Positions 1 to 8,844 of a stretch of DNA of 64,000 bases are shown here, piece after piece (the stretch's first letter is position 1; every line of letters starts with the position of its first letter). The position numbers and the translations under genes are program-made. The notes beneath the pieces were generated by a model. It made no database searches. It saw only the letters and a list, made by a program, of their open reading frames with translations, and was not told the DNA's origin. Source of the stretch: Flavobacterium wongokense. Its GTDB lineage: Bacteria; Bacteroidota; Bacteroidia; Flavobacteriales; Flavobacteriaceae. The stretch lies in contig NZ_JAKIHP010000001.1 in the NCBI RefSeq assembly GCF_021608265.1, forward strand, positions 620,001 to 684,000, written 5' to 3'.

Positions 1-471
1 ATTGCGTGTTCCCGAAGTGCTGGAATTTGCTGCGAAGTTGCCAAATGCGGTGTTTGTAAATTCTATCGAGCCTGCTTTGGCATTGTTTCGTTTAAAAGTC
101 AGGTCGATATTATCTGTCGTTCCGAGAAAATTGGTTGCAGGATTAGTATTAGCATTGCCTTTCAGTCCCCAGCTATTTAGGCTACTGGCTATGGCAATCC
201 AGGTTAAAGTTGGATTATCCCAATAATAAAAACCCGGCGCATTGCCACTTACCAATGTCGTCAGGTAAACGATCATTCCCTGTTGGGCTGCCGATGGGGT
301 GCTCGGGAAAAAATCAATTTTTGGAATCAGGATTCCGTCAGTAGTTGTTGGTGAAGCCTGGTTTGTTGAACGAATATCCAACTGCGCGTTGGGAGCTGTA
401 GTATTGATTCCGACCTGTGCCCAAATCATTTGGCAGCAAAACAATACAATGGCTAAATAAAACTTTTTCAT
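1..471 (-). CDS. Secreted surface protein, N-terminal part (runs off left edge)
   Basis: An open frame of 157 codons starts at the ATG read leftward from 471 and has no stop before the window edge, so the gene is truncated by the window. Residues 1-19 are a typical signal peptide ending in WAQ. A VGINTTAPNAQLDI segment follows; this motif is common at the mature N-terminus of Bacteroidota surface proteins with tail-fibre-like repeats. The rest is rich in N, T, S and G (for example NANTNPATNFLGTTDN), as in repetitive adhesin-like proteins. The C-terminus is not visible, so a sorting signal cannot be checked. Secretion is well supported; the function is not known. Confidence 0.75.
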   Translation of the reverse strand, partial: MKKFYLAIVLFCCQMIWAQVGINTTAPNAQLDIRSTNQASPTTTDGILIPKIDFFPSTPSAAQQGMIVYLTTLVSGNAPGFYYWDNPTLTWIAIASSLNSWGLKGNANTNPATNFLGTTDNIDLTFKRNNAKAGSIEFTNTAFGNFAANSSTSGTRN

Positions 472-639
472 TTTACAATTGATTTAGCTGTTAAACAGTT
501 TTTGAGGCAATGTAAAATTCAAGCTTATTTGATTGTGGCACAATACGATATTGGGAGTATGACATTGGGTTTTTATCTGTCAAAAATGGAGTTTGGTCTG
601 CTTATCATAAAAACATACTCCAAAGCGCGTATAGGGAAT

Positions 640-2397
640 TTATTCCGATAGCGGAATGATTATAGAAGTCGACAAACCGTTTTTGGTTTCCATTGTAATG
701 GTTCCGTTCATTTCCTCAACCCTTTTTTGAAGGTTTTTCAATCCGTTGCCAAAATAATTCTGACCCGAAATTCCGCCTCCATTATCCTGTATCCTTATAA
801 ACAGGTTCTTTTTTTCAACAATGCTGACCATTATCGTAATCTTATCCGCATTGGAATGTTTCAAAGCATTATTAAAAATTTCCTTAATGCTGAAGAACAA
901 ATTTTTCCTGGTTTTCCCATCAAGCAAAAAATGTTTGTGGCTTTCTTCGTCCTCAATGAACTCCAACTCCAAAGGTGTTCCTTCAAATAAATTTTCGGCA
1001 TACAGTTTCAGGTATTCCATAAAATCCCTCAAGGTATTGTTTTCGGCGTTGAGCGACCAGATAAAGGTGTTGATGCGTTGCGACACTTCCTGCGCTGTAA
1101 GACTGATTTTACTGAGCAGCAGCTTTTGCTTTTCATTGGTCTCTGCAGTTTTCTGCAACAAATCGGAATGGATTAGTATACTCGAAATTCCACTGCCAAT
1201 GTCATCATGTAGATCTTTGCTGATTTCATTTTTCTGATCGAGTAAAGTGGAATTGATTTTGTTTTTCCTTCGGATGTACATAACGGCCAAAGCCAAAAGA
1301 ATTACCACGAGAATGGCAATCAACAATTGAAAAATTACGATGTCTTTCTGCCTTTTTAATTTTTGTACTTCGAGCGAAAGGAGCTTTTTTTCATTGCGGA
1401 TGTATTGGTCTGTGAAATTTTGGAAATACAAATTCCCGCGCGCCTGCGTTTTGGCATCCATTTCAATAATTTTTTGCTGGATTTCCATTGTTTTTTCTGC
1501 ATCCAGGCCTTGATAAACATGAAGTGCCCTTGTAAAAAATAGTTTCCGGAATGTAGCATTTACGATATGGTGTTTCATCAAAATCAATCCATCGTTATAG
1601 TAGGATTTACGAAACGCAGGCTTGTCTTTGTAGCATTCCATCAAAAATGCATCATTAACCAAAACAATGTCATAATACTGACTTTTATACGCCGACAGCA
1701 CACTTTTTTTGAAATAGAATGCCGCACTGTCATTCTTTTTTTGCATTAGGTAAATCTCACCGAAACTTTGCTCAACGTTTGGAATTCCCCTTCGGCTGTT
1801 GGCTTTTAGAGCAAACTGATAGGCCTTTTTGTTATACCAAAAAGCAGAATCAGACTGGTGCAGCCTGAGTTTTACCTGAGCCAGGTTATTATAGATGTGT
1901 TCATTTTGAATGATGGAACGCATCCTTTTCTTAAGCTTTCTTTTTGGATAAAAGTCCCTGCATGACCATAGGGCCTTTTGGGCATCCTGATGCTCTCCTA
2001 ATTCCATTTGGTTGATGGCAAGGAAAAAATACGCGTCGGAAATCATGAGGCTGTCCTTAATTTTTTTGGCAAGGCCAATTTGCTTTCGGGCTTCATTTTT
2101 CCCGAATTGGAACAAGCCATTGTAATAAAACAACTCCGACTGCATGCTGTGCACATAGCAATGGGTTGAATCTATTTTCTCAGGATTCAAAAGGTCTTTG
2201 GTAATATTGAGCCATTTTTGCGAAGCATCAATATCATCGCTGTCAAGGTAATACTCTGAGGTGATAAAGGAATTCCTGATTTTACATTCGGATGTAGTGC
2301 AGGCTGCGAAATTGATTGCCGATGGAGGTTTTGAAACTGATTGCGCAAGTCCAAAATGACAGCAAATAATGAAGAATCCGAATAGCTGTAATTTCAT
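640..2397 (-). CDS. Sensor histidine kinase, NarX/DesK type, with periplasmic TPR region
   Basis: 585-aa membrane sensor kinase. Residues 1-19 are a signal peptide. Residues 60-345 are helical repeats of TPR type, followed by one membrane helix at about 351-373. The cytoplasmic part has a HisKA_3 H-box, DLHDDIGSGIS, with the phospho-acceptor His near 397, and a HATPase_c domain with NGGGISG and GNGLKNL boxes. A periplasmic TPR sensor joined to this kinase class is common in Bacteroidota. Its start overlaps the stop of the upstream response regulator by 4 nt (ATGA), so the two are cotranscribed and probably translationally coupled. The signal sensed is unknown. Confidence 0.9.
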   Translation of the reverse strand: MKLQLFGFFIICCHFGLAQSVSKPPSAINFAACTTSECKIRNSFITSEYYLDSDDIDASQKWLNITKDLLNPEKIDSTHCYVHSMQSELFYYNGLFQFGKNEARKQIGLAKKIKDSLMISDAYFFLAINQMELGEHQDAQKALWSCRDFYPKRKLKKRMRSIIQNEHIYNNLAQVKLRLHQSDSAFWYNKKAYQFALKANSRRGIPNVEQSFGEIYLMQKKNDSAAFYFKKSVLSAYKSQYYDIVLVNDAFLMECYKDKPAFRKSYYNDGLILMKHHIVNATFRKLFFTRALHVYQGLDAEKTMEIQQKIIEMDAKTQARGNLYFQNFTDQYIRNEKKLLSLEVQKLKRQKDIVIFQLLIAILVVILLALAVMYIRRKNKINSTLLDQKNEISKDLHDDIGSGISSILIHSDLLQKTAETNEKQKLLLSKISLTAQEVSQRINTFIWSLNAENNTLRDFMEYLKLYAENLFEGTPLELEFIEDEESHKHFLLDGKTRKNLFFSIKEIFNNALKHSNADKITIMVSIVEKKNLFIRIQDNGGGISGQNYFGNGLKNLQKRVEEMNGTITMETKNGLSTSIIIPLSE

Positions 2398-3020
2398 CGT
2401 TTCAAGTAAAGATTAACGGCTTCAACACGCGTATTTACATGAAGTTTTTCATAAATATGCTGAATGTGTTTCCGAACGGTTCCAATACTGATTTCGAGTT
2501 CATTGGCAACTTCCTTGTTCATCCTGCCTCGGGCAAGCGAATCCAGGATTTCCTTTTCCCGAACCGTAAGCGTTTCTACATTGGCGTCATTTACATTCAT
2601 TTTTGAAAAACTGGCAACTACCTTTCGGGCAATGCTGCTGGTCATTGGGCTTCCGCCTTCAAAGAGTTCGTCAAGTGCATTGATGATTTTGACCGGGCCA
2701 TCGGTTTTTAGGATGTAACCGCTGGCTCCGGCTTTAAGGCTTTGGAATATTTTATCGTCGTCTTCGTAAGAAGTACACATCAGGAAAAGCATTTTTGGAA
2801 AAAGCGCTTTTAATTTTTTTACGCATTCTATTCCGCTGTAACCCGGAAGATTGATATCCATCAAAACCACATCGACATCCAGTTCCTGCAATTTTTCTAT
2901 CGCCTCTTCGGCATTTTCAAAAGCACTGACCAGCTGATAATTCTCGGTGAATTGTATCATCAGGCTCATTGCTTCGCGCAAATCGCGGTCGTCCTCAACA
3001 ATGCTAACTTTTCTTCTCAT
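2394..3020 (-). CDS. NarL/FixJ-family response regulator
   Basis: 208 aa. The receiver domain (1-120) has the acidic pair ED at 9-10, the phosphorylation site Asp55 in LMDINLPG and the conserved Lys in ILKTDG. A LuxR-type helix-turn-helix (about 145-208) contains LTVREKEILD and the recognition segment SIGTVRKHIQHIYEKL. It is the partner of the kinase whose gene it overlaps by 4 nt. The regulator is first in the operon; the upstream region carries only a near-match -7 box (TATCTTTA). Targets cannot be read from the sequence. Confidence 0.93.
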   Translation of the reverse strand: MRRKVSIVEDDRDLREAMSLMIQFTENYQLVSAFENAEEAIEKLQELDVDVVLMDINLPGYSGIECVKKLKALFPKMLFLMCTSYEDDDKIFQSLKAGASGYILKTDGPVKIINALDELFEGGSPMTSSIARKVVASFSKMNVNDANVETLTVREKEILDSLARGRMNKEVANELEISIGTVRKHIQHIYEKLHVNTRVEAVNLYLKR

Positions 3021-3176
3021 CCTGCAAAGGTTTAGAGTACAATGTTAAAGATACTATTTATTTTATGAAATACGTTATTGCGCGTAGCCTGTCCACTTTT
3101 AAAATAATTAACAGTTCCTTATTAGTAAAGAAGCAGGGAAATCGTTAATTTAGATGCTCTTTCTAAAATCCCAGCC

Positions 3177-3905
3177 ATGAAATCATTTTTATTATTTGCC
3201 TGCTGCCTTTTTAGCTATGCAATCGCTTTTTCTCAAAATGGAAAAGTACTTCACGGAAAAATTTCCTATCAGGATAGTTACCAGAAAAATATTGACGTCA
3301 TCAATTTTACCACCAAAAAATTCACGCAGACCAATAATTTGGGTGAGTTTGACATTGAAGCCAAAACCGATGATGTGCTTATCCTGATGTCTGAAAGTTT
3401 TGTGGACCAAAAGTATACTGTAACCGCTAAAGATTATCAGAACGGAACCCTGTTTATAAAACTGGTTGACAAACCTATTCTTCTAAAGGAAATTGAGATA
3501 ACCCAACTAAAGGCGATTAAAGCAGAGATGTCCCAAACTGATATCAAAACGGCAAGAATTCAAAAAGACGCAAGGATGCCCAGAAACAAGGAAGTCTACA
3601 CCGGAGAAATTGAAAACGGAATGGACTTTGTCATGATTGGCAAAATGATTGGCAAACTATTTAAAAGCAAAAAAGTAAAGGTTGCCGATAAAGGCGCTCC
3701 GTTATCCTTCACCGATTATGCCAAAGCCAATTTTGATGCATCACTTTACACCAAAACACTCAAATTAAAACCCGACCAGACTTCGCGATTCCTGGAATAT
3801 TGTGAGGCCGATCCTAAATCGAAAATGGTCATTGAAAGCAATGATGAGTTGGCAATTTTGGAATTCCTGATGGTTAAAAAAGCGGAATTCGATAAACTGA
3901 AATAA
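3177..3905 (+). CDS. Exported protein with carboxypeptidase-regulatory-like domain
   Basis: 242 aa with a signal peptide (1-19, ending AFSQ). Residues 25-110 resemble the CarboxypepD_reg-like beta-sandwich of Bacteroidota: GKISYQDS, then a NNLGEFDI turn, then KPILLKEIEI. The C-terminal half is charged and has no recognised domain. It diverges from the NarL-type operon and stands alone, followed at once by the first copy of the structured intergenic repeat. Function unknown; probably a cell-envelope protein. Confidence 0.8.
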   Translation: MKSFLLFACCLFSYAIAFSQNGKVLHGKISYQDSYQKNIDVINFTTKKFTQTNNLGEFDIEAKTDDVLILMSESFVDQKYTVTAKDYQNGTLFIKLVDKPILLKEIEITQLKAIKAEMSQTDIKTARIQKDARMPRNKEVYTGEIENGMDFVMIGKMIGKLFKSKKVKVADKGAPLSFTDYAKANFDASLYTKTLKLKPDQTSRFLEYCEADPKSKMVIESNDELAILEFLMVKKAEFDKLK

Positions 3906-3906
3906 A

Positions 3907-4026
3907 CCCCTAGCCCAGATGGGAATGGCATCCTTTTTATCTTGTTGCCAGACAAGATAAAAAGATATAGTGGACAGCTGGACACGAGCTCCTAATAAGC
4001 AGCGAACTGGCGGAGCAAACAGCTTC
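3907..4026 (+). repeat. Structured intergenic element, copy 1
   Basis: Begins 1 nt after the stop of the preceding gene with CCCCTAGCCCAGATGGGA. It holds a perfect 13-bp stem (3933-3945 with 3952-3964, loop TGCCAG), then ATATAGTGGACAGCTGG, then a second hairpin (GCTCC at 3988-3992 with GGAGC at 4012-4016). The same order of blocks recurs at 12112-12188 and, on the other strand, at 28031-28080. No U-tract follows the stem, so it is not a standard terminator. From memory, similar sequences are abundant in Flavobacterium genomes; I cannot verify that here. Confidence 0.7.
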
Positions 4027-4069
4027 AAAAAATTATAAATTCTTCATGGGAATTTAGTTAAAGATTCTT

Positions 4070-4077
4070 TAGCTTTG
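4070..4077 (+). promoter_or_regulatory. -7 promoter element (TAGCTTTG)
   Basis: Exact match to the Bacteroidota -7 consensus TAnnTTTG, 38 nt before the start of the acyl-CoA dehydrogenase gene. No clear -33 TTG at normal spacing. Confidence 0.5.
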
Positions 4078-4115
4078 CAAACGTTTTCGTTAAAGATTTT
4101 AAAGAAGAAAGATAT

Positions 4116-5294
4116 ATGAAACCAGATTTATTTCAAGCTCCCGATTATTACAATTTAGATGATTTATTGACCGAAGAGCACAAATTAGTTCGTGATTCTG
4201 CCCGTGCGTGGGTAAAACGCGAAGTTTCCCCAATTATTGAAGAGTATGCACAACGCGCTGAATTCCCTAACCAGATTATCAAAGGATTGGGTGAAATTGG
4301 TGGTTTTGGGCCATACATTCCTGAAGAATATGGTGGTGCCGGTTTAGACCAGATTTCGTATGGTTTGATCATGCAGGAAATTGAAAGAGGAGATTCTGGT
4401 GTTCGTTCTACTTCGTCGGTACAATCTTCTTTGGTAATGTACCCTATCTGGAAATTTGGAACCGAAGAGCAGCGTAAAAAGTATCTGCCAAAATTGGCAA
4501 CAGGAGAAATGATGGGATGTTTTGGATTGACCGAGCCTGATTTTGGTTCGAATCCAAGCGGAATGGTAACCAATTTCAAGGATATGGGCGACTATTATTT
4601 ATTGAACGGTGCCAAAATGTGGATTTCAAATGCGCCGTTTGCAGATGTTGCCGTAGTTTGGGCAAAAGACGAATCGGGAAGAATCCACGGTTTGATTGTT
4701 GAAAGAGGAATGGAAGGATTTACAACTCCGGAAACCCACAACAAATGGTCACTTCGTGCTTCGGCAACGGGTGAATTGATTTTTGACAATGTAAAAGTCC
4801 CAAAGGAAAACCTAATGCCAGGAAAATCTGGTTTAGGCGCACCAATGATGTGTTTGGATTCGGCAAGATACGGAATCGCATGGGGAGCAATCGGAGCAGC
4901 AATGGACTGTTACGATACTGCCTTAAGATATTCAAAAGAAAGAATCCAATTTGGAAAACCAATTGGTGGATTCCAATTACAACAAAAGAAATTAGCCGAA
5001 ATGATTACCGAAATCACCAAAGCGCAATTATTAACGTGGAGATTAGGCGTTTTAAGAAACGAAGGAAAAGCTACTACGGCTCAAATCTCGATGGCAAAAA
5101 GAAATAACGTAGACATGGCAATCAACATTGCTCGTGAAGCACGCCAGATGTTAGGTGGAATGGGGATCACTGGAGAATATTCTATCATGCGCCACAGCAT
5201 GAACCTGGAATCGGTGATTACCTATGAAGGAACACACGACATCCACCTGTTGATTACCGGTGCAGACATTACCGGAATTCCGGCTTTTAAATAG
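4116..5294 (+). CDS. gcdH: Acyl-CoA dehydrogenase, glutaryl-CoA dehydrogenase type
   Basis: 392 aa, full family length. Flavoenzyme that oxidises and, in the glutaryl-CoA branch, decarboxylates its substrate to crotonyl-CoA in lysine and tryptophan catabolism. Visible features: the FAD/substrate-binding GLTEPDFGSNPSG (about 136-148), the WISNAPFADV strand, RIQFGKPIGGFQ, and the C-terminal catalytic glutamate in TYEGTHDIH (near 371). That motif and the ending ITGIPAFK are typical of GcdH rather than of short-chain enzymes. It is monocistronic, with a terminator directly downstream. A lysine-degradation-type gene (saccharopine dehydrogenase-like) lies 34 kb away, which fits a lysine route but does not prove it. 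Confidence 0.88.
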   Translation: MKPDLFQAPDYYNLDDLLTEEHKLVRDSARAWVKREVSPIIEEYAQRAEFPNQIIKGLGEIGGFGPYIPEEYGGAGLDQISYGLIMQEIERGDSGVRSTSSVQSSLVMYPIWKFGTEEQRKKYLPKLATGEMMGCFGLTEPDFGSNPSGMVTNFKDMGDYYLLNGAKMWISNAPFADVAVVWAKDESGRIHGLIVERGMEGFTTPETHNKWSLRASATGELIFDNVKVPKENLMPGKSGLGAPMMCLDSARYGIAWGAIGAAMDCYDTALRYSKERIQFGKPIGGFQLQQKKLAEMITEITKAQLLTWRLGVLRNEGKATTAQISMAKRNNVDMAINIAREARQMLGGMGITGEYSIMRHSMNLESVITYEGTHDIHLLITGADITGIPAFK

Positions 5295-5320
5295 CATCAA
5301 ACAATAGATAAAATTTATAT

Positions 5321-5351
5321 AAAATGCTTCTCTTTTTCGGGAAGCATTTTT
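5321..5351 (+). terminator. Rho-independent terminator after gcdH
   Basis: Perfect 10-bp stem AAAATGCTTC / GAAGCATTTT (5321-5330 with 5341-5350) with a 10-nt loop; the right arm ends in the T-run. Confidence 0.8.
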
Positions 5352-5409
5352 ACTTTTACGCCGATTCCAAACTTTGGGATTTTATAAATCGTATATATCC
5401 AAAAACGCT

Positions 5410-6192
5410 ATGAATACCAGATTAATCAATCAAAAGATACAACCACAAAAAGACCTATTGCTCAATCATTCTCTTTACAAAAAAGTGAAGACTATGGATG
5501 ACCTGCATCAGTTTTTGGAAAGCCATGTGTATGCTGTTTGGGACTTTATGTCATTACTAAAAGCATTGCAAAACAAATTAACCAGTACAACTACGCCTTG
5601 GTTTGCATCTGCAAATCCGGAAACACGATATTTGATTAATGAAATTGTTTTGGCAGAGGAAAGCGATTTGACTTTGGACGGAAAACGACTGAGCCATTTT
5701 GAAATGTATGTTGACACCATGAAAGATTGTGGCGCCCAAACATTGGAATTGGAAAGTTTCCTGCAAAACGTTATTGATACCAAAAATGTCTTTATTGCAA
5801 TCAGGCAAAGTAATATGCATCCAAAAATTAAGGACTTTTTAGACTTTACTTTTCGTGTTATTGAAGAGGGGAAATCGCATAAAATTGCCGCAGCTTTCAC
5901 TTTTGGAAGGGAAGATTTGATTCCGAATATGTTTACCGAAATCCTAAAAAGCTTCCAGCAGAATTTCCCTGAAACCGATTTATCAAAACTAATTTATTAT
6001 TTTGAAAGGCATATCGAATTAGATGCCGATGAACATGGCCCAATGGCAATGCAGATGATCACAGAACTTTGCCAGCATGACGAACACAAATGGAAGGATG
6101 TAGAAGAAACATCAATCCTTGCACTTGAAAAAAGGATTGGGCTTTGGGATGCAATCGAAGAAAAAATAATTCAAAAACCGGAATTGGTTTAA
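5410..6192 (+). CDS. DUF3050 (heme-oxygenase-fold) protein
   Basis: 260 aa from the ATG at 5410. An in-frame TTG 36 nt upstream adds nothing that looks conserved, so I prefer the ATG. The sequence matches the DUF3050 family: HQFLESHVYAVWDFMSLLKAL near the N-terminus, then NEIVLAEESD, SHFEMY, GKSHKIAAAFTFGRED, and IELDADEHGPMA near the C-terminus. The repeated His/Glu pattern on helices suggests the heme-oxygenase or TENA-like fold, perhaps metal binding. No function is established for the family. Single gene between two terminators. Confidence 0.85.
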   Translation: MNTRLINQKIQPQKDLLLNHSLYKKVKTMDDLHQFLESHVYAVWDFMSLLKALQNKLTSTTTPWFASANPETRYLINEIVLAEESDLTLDGKRLSHFEMYVDTMKDCGAQTLELESFLQNVIDTKNVFIAIRQSNMHPKIKDFLDFTFRVIEEGKSHKIAAAFTFGREDLIPNMFTEILKSFQQNFPETDLSKLIYYFERHIELDADEHGPMAMQMITELCQHDEHKWKDVEETSILALEKRIGLWDAIEEKIIQKPELV

Positions 6193-6193
6193 A

Positions 6194-6224
6194 TAAAAAT
6201 GGAGTCACTTGACTCCTTTTTATT
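6194..6224 (+). terminator. Rho-independent terminator after DUF3050 gene
   Basis: GGAGTCA / TGACTCC hairpin flanked by an A-run on the left and TTTTTATTTT on the right. Confidence 0.8.
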
Positions 6225-6270
6225 TTATTGGATTCTGAAACTCTTCCTGCTTTAATCTCGTATAAACTGT

Positions 6271-6963
6271 ATGAAGCAACTAGTAAAAATAGCAACAATC
6301 TCTTTGAGCCTCTTCCTTTTTGGCTGCAGTGTTGAAAAAAATACAGCAAACAATCCAAAATATTATAAATATCTGGCTCTTGGCGACAGCTATACCATAG
6401 GAGAGAGTGTCTGTGCAACCTGTCGTTTCCCCGCTCAATTAAAAGACAGCATTTCCAATTACCTAAATGTGAATGACTCTTTCCAGCTTAAGATAATTGC
6501 AACTACAGGTTGGACTACATCCAATTTAAAAGCTGCTGTTGCGGTTGATGATTCCGGAGATGATTATGATTTGGTCACCCTGTTAATCGGCGTCAATAAT
6601 CAATACCAGCATATGCCCTTTAGTGTGTACGAACAGGAATTTCCTGAACTGGTTACAAAAGCCATCCAAAAAGCCAAAGGCGATAAAAACAATGTGATGG
6701 TAATTTCAATTCCTGATTACGCGTACACACCTTTCGGAAATGGAAACACTACTATATCCACTGAAATTGACAACTATAATGCATTTGCCCAAAATTATTG
6801 CCAGGCCAACAGCATAACGTTTATGAACATCACTGATATTACCAGATTGGGCTTGACCCAACCCGAACTTGTAGCCGGTGACGGACTCCATCCTTCTGAA
6901 ATTGCCTATACCCAATTTGTAGAGCGTATTTTACCTTTGGCAAAAATCAAAATCGCTGATTAA
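6271..6963 (+). CDS. SGNH/GDSL hydrolase lipoprotein
   Basis: 230 aa. A lipoprotein signal peptide ends in the lipobox LFGC (Cys19). The SGNH blocks are in order: block I ALGDSYTIGE with nucleophile Ser40, block III GVNNQ, and block V GDGLHPSEIAY with the Asp/His of the triad. The likely role is esterase or lipase activity at the membrane; the substrate cannot be inferred. Stands alone upstream of the LytS/LytTR pair. Confidence 0.9.
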   Translation: MKQLVKIATISLSLFLFGCSVEKNTANNPKYYKYLALGDSYTIGESVCATCRFPAQLKDSISNYLNVNDSFQLKIIATTGWTTSNLKAAVAVDDSGDDYDLVTLLIGVNNQYQHMPFSVYEQEFPELVTKAIQKAKGDKNNVMVISIPDYAYTPFGNGNTTISTEIDNYNAFAQNYCQANSITFMNITDITRLGLTQPELVAGDGLHPSEIAYTQFVERILPLAKIKIAD

Positions 6964-7017
6964 CCTACAAATATTTAGAGTTCATCGCATTTGTTATCCG
7001 CTGAAAAATATTCTGCC

Positions 7018-7025
7018 TATATTTG
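7018..7025 (+). promoter_or_regulatory. -7 promoter element (TATATTTG)
   Basis: Exact TAnnTTTG match 18 nt before the LytS-type kinase start. A TTTG at 6990-6993 could be a -33 element, but the 24-nt spacer is slightly long. Confidence 0.5.
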
Positions 7026-7042
7026 ATTGGAAGTATATTTTT

Positions 7043-8077
7043 ATGAATAATTCAACGCGGTTTTTTTTAATTAACTTTTTGGGATGTTTGACTTTTTTGA
7101 GCCTTCCCGTTTTTTCTTCGCCCGATTTTGGCGAAGGTTGGGACTTAATTTACATCGCCCCGTTTCAGGAATCTTTTCTCCGATTTGTATTTCTTTTGGT
7201 GTTTTTTTATGCCTCTTACTATTTCTTTATCCCAAAACTTTATTTCAACAACAAGAAAACCCTTTTCATTATATCAGTATTAGGTTCTTATGGTATAATT
7301 ATCGGGATTACCAGGGTTATTTTTGGCAATAGCTTCAGAGGTCCGATGCCGGGACCAATGCATAAAGGGGATTTTGGGCCTCCGCATTTTGAACATCCAA
7401 TATTTTTTGATGCCCAGATACTCATTCCATTCCTTCTAGTAATTGCGTTGGCATTCCTGATAAAAATGAACAGCAGGCTGATGGAAATCCACGATGAGAA
7501 ACTCAATGCCGAAGTTTCCTATTTAAAGGCACAAATCAATCCGCATTTTCTTTTTAACACCTTGAACAGCTTGTATGCGCTAACCCTGCAAAAGTCGAAT
7601 GAAGCTCCGAATGCCGTACTGAAACTATCGGGTATCATGCGTTATGTAGTAACCGAAAGCTCTCAGGATTTTGTAGCACTGAACAAGGAAATCGATTATA
7701 TTAAGGATTACATTGAACTGCAAAAACTACGACTGGATAAAAGTGTGGCGCTTTCCTTTGAAGTTCATGGCACTACTACCGGAAGGGCAATTGCTCCGTT
7801 GATTTTGATTCCGTTCATTGAAAATGCTTTCAAATACGGAATCAATCCTGATGAAAATTCTTTTATCAAAATTGACATTACCGTTGAAGACCAATTGCTC
7901 AATATGAATGTGCAAAACACCATGGTTGCCAGTGAAATTGATGAGGAATTCAAAACAGAAGAAGGTTTGAAAAACACCAAAAAAAGGTTAGATTTGATAT
8001 ACTCCGGAAAATACGATTTAGAAGTCCGCGAAGACGACAAAGTATATGACGTTAACCTAAAAATTGATTTATTATGA
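7043..8077 (+). CDS. LytS/YehU-family sensor histidine kinase
   Basis: 344 aa. Four hydrophobic membrane helices fill residues 1-145. The His_kinase domain (PF06580 type) follows, with the H-box LKAQINPHFLFNTLNSLYAL around 165-185, where the His of NPHFLFN is the phosphorylation site. The ATP-binding N-box is IPFIENAFKYGI. It ends with a degenerate G-box (EEGLKNTKKRLDLIY). The gene overlaps the response regulator gene by 4 nt (ATGA), the standard arrangement for this pair. The ligand is unknown. Confidence 0.93.
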   Translation: MNNSTRFFLINFLGCLTFLSLPVFSSPDFGEGWDLIYIAPFQESFLRFVFLLVFFYASYYFFIPKLYFNNKKTLFIISVLGSYGIIIGITRVIFGNSFRGPMPGPMHKGDFGPPHFEHPIFFDAQILIPFLLVIALAFLIKMNSRLMEIHDEKLNAEVSYLKAQINPHFLFNTLNSLYALTLQKSNEAPNAVLKLSGIMRYVVTESSQDFVALNKEIDYIKDYIELQKLRLDKSVALSFEVHGTTTGRAIAPLILIPFIENAFKYGINPDENSFIKIDITVEDQLLNMNVQNTMVASEIDEEFKTEEGLKNTKKRLDLIYSGKYDLEVREDDKVYDVNLKIDLL

Positions 8078-8757
8078 TTCGGGCAATTGCCATTGATGAC
8101 GAGCCATTAGCGTTGCAGATAATCACCCATTTCTGCGGACAGATCGATTTTGTTTCTCTGGAAAAAACATTTACCAAACAAAGCGAAGCGATAAAGCATT
8201 TGAATAAATATCCGGTTGATTTATTATTCCTGGATATCCAGATGCCCAATAAAAATGGAATCGATTTCTATAAATTGCTTGAGAGTGATGTGATGGTGAT
8301 TTTCACGACAGCGCACAGCGAATTTGCCGTTGAAGGTTTTAATGTAAATGCAACCGACTATTTATTAAAGCCTTTTTCCTTTGAACGTTTTGAGGTTGCA
8401 GTTCAAAAAGCCAGAAACGAATTTCAATTCAAAAACAATACTGCAGTCCAGACACATTTGATGATTCGTGCCGATTACAAATTGCACCGCATCGAGTTTG
8501 AAGATATTTTGCTCATTGAGGGTTTGGATGATTATATCCAGATTCACCTAAAAAATAAATCAAAAATCGTTGCCCGCATTTCGATGAAGGGCCTTTTGGA
8601 AAAACTCCCTGAGACCAAGTTCATGCGTGTACACCGTTCCTATATCATCCCGATCAGCAAAGTAAAAACCATTCAGAATAAAGTCATTCAAATTGACGAA
8701 TTTTCTGTGCCGATTGGAGAAACTTACAAGGATGAAATTCTAAAAAAATTTGATTAA
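8074..8757 (+). CDS. LytTR-family response regulator
   Basis: 227 aa. Receiver domain with DDE at 8-10 and phospho-Asp54 in LFLDIQMPN; the conserved Lys lies in YLLKPFSFERF. The C-terminal LytTR DNA-binding domain (about 125-227) carries DILLIEGLDDYIQIH and the FMRVHRSYIIP signature. It acts with the kinase it overlaps. A TTTACC direct repeat spaced 11 nt, the usual geometry of LytTR sites, lies just downstream in front of the next gene. Confidence 0.94.
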   Translation: MIRAIAIDDEPLALQIITHFCGQIDFVSLEKTFTKQSEAIKHLNKYPVDLLFLDIQMPNKNGIDFYKLLESDVMVIFTTAHSEFAVEGFNVNATDYLLKPFSFERFEVAVQKARNEFQFKNNTAVQTHLMIRADYKLHRIEFEDILLIEGLDDYIQIHLKNKSKIVARISMKGLLEKLPETKFMRVHRSYIIPISKVKTIQNKVIQIDEFSVPIGETYKDEILKKFD

Positions 8758-8763
8758 CCTCTA

Positions 8764-8780
8764 TTTACCAATAGTTTACC
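8764..8780 (+). promoter_or_regulatory. Candidate LytTR binding site (TTTACC direct repeat)
   Basis: TTTACC occurs at 8764-8769 and again at 8775-8780, an 11-nt period, which is the geometry expected for a LytTR dimer. It lies between the LytTR gene and the dioxygenase-like gene. Inferred from pattern only. Confidence 0.3.
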
Positions 8781-8844
8781 TATTTTAATTTTCTCTGTGC
8801 ATCCTTTACTTTAATTTTACTCGAGTAACCAAATTTAAAGTAAA

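Noticed and set aside
2..226. A plus-strand reading frame at the left edge
   Set aside because: It is antisense to a convincing signal-peptide protein running leftward from 471; its own sequence resembles no protein and ends abruptly.
3933..3964. A simple terminator after the gene ending at 3905
   Set aside because: The 13-bp stem has no T-run on either side and sits inside a larger repeated structure found at two other places.
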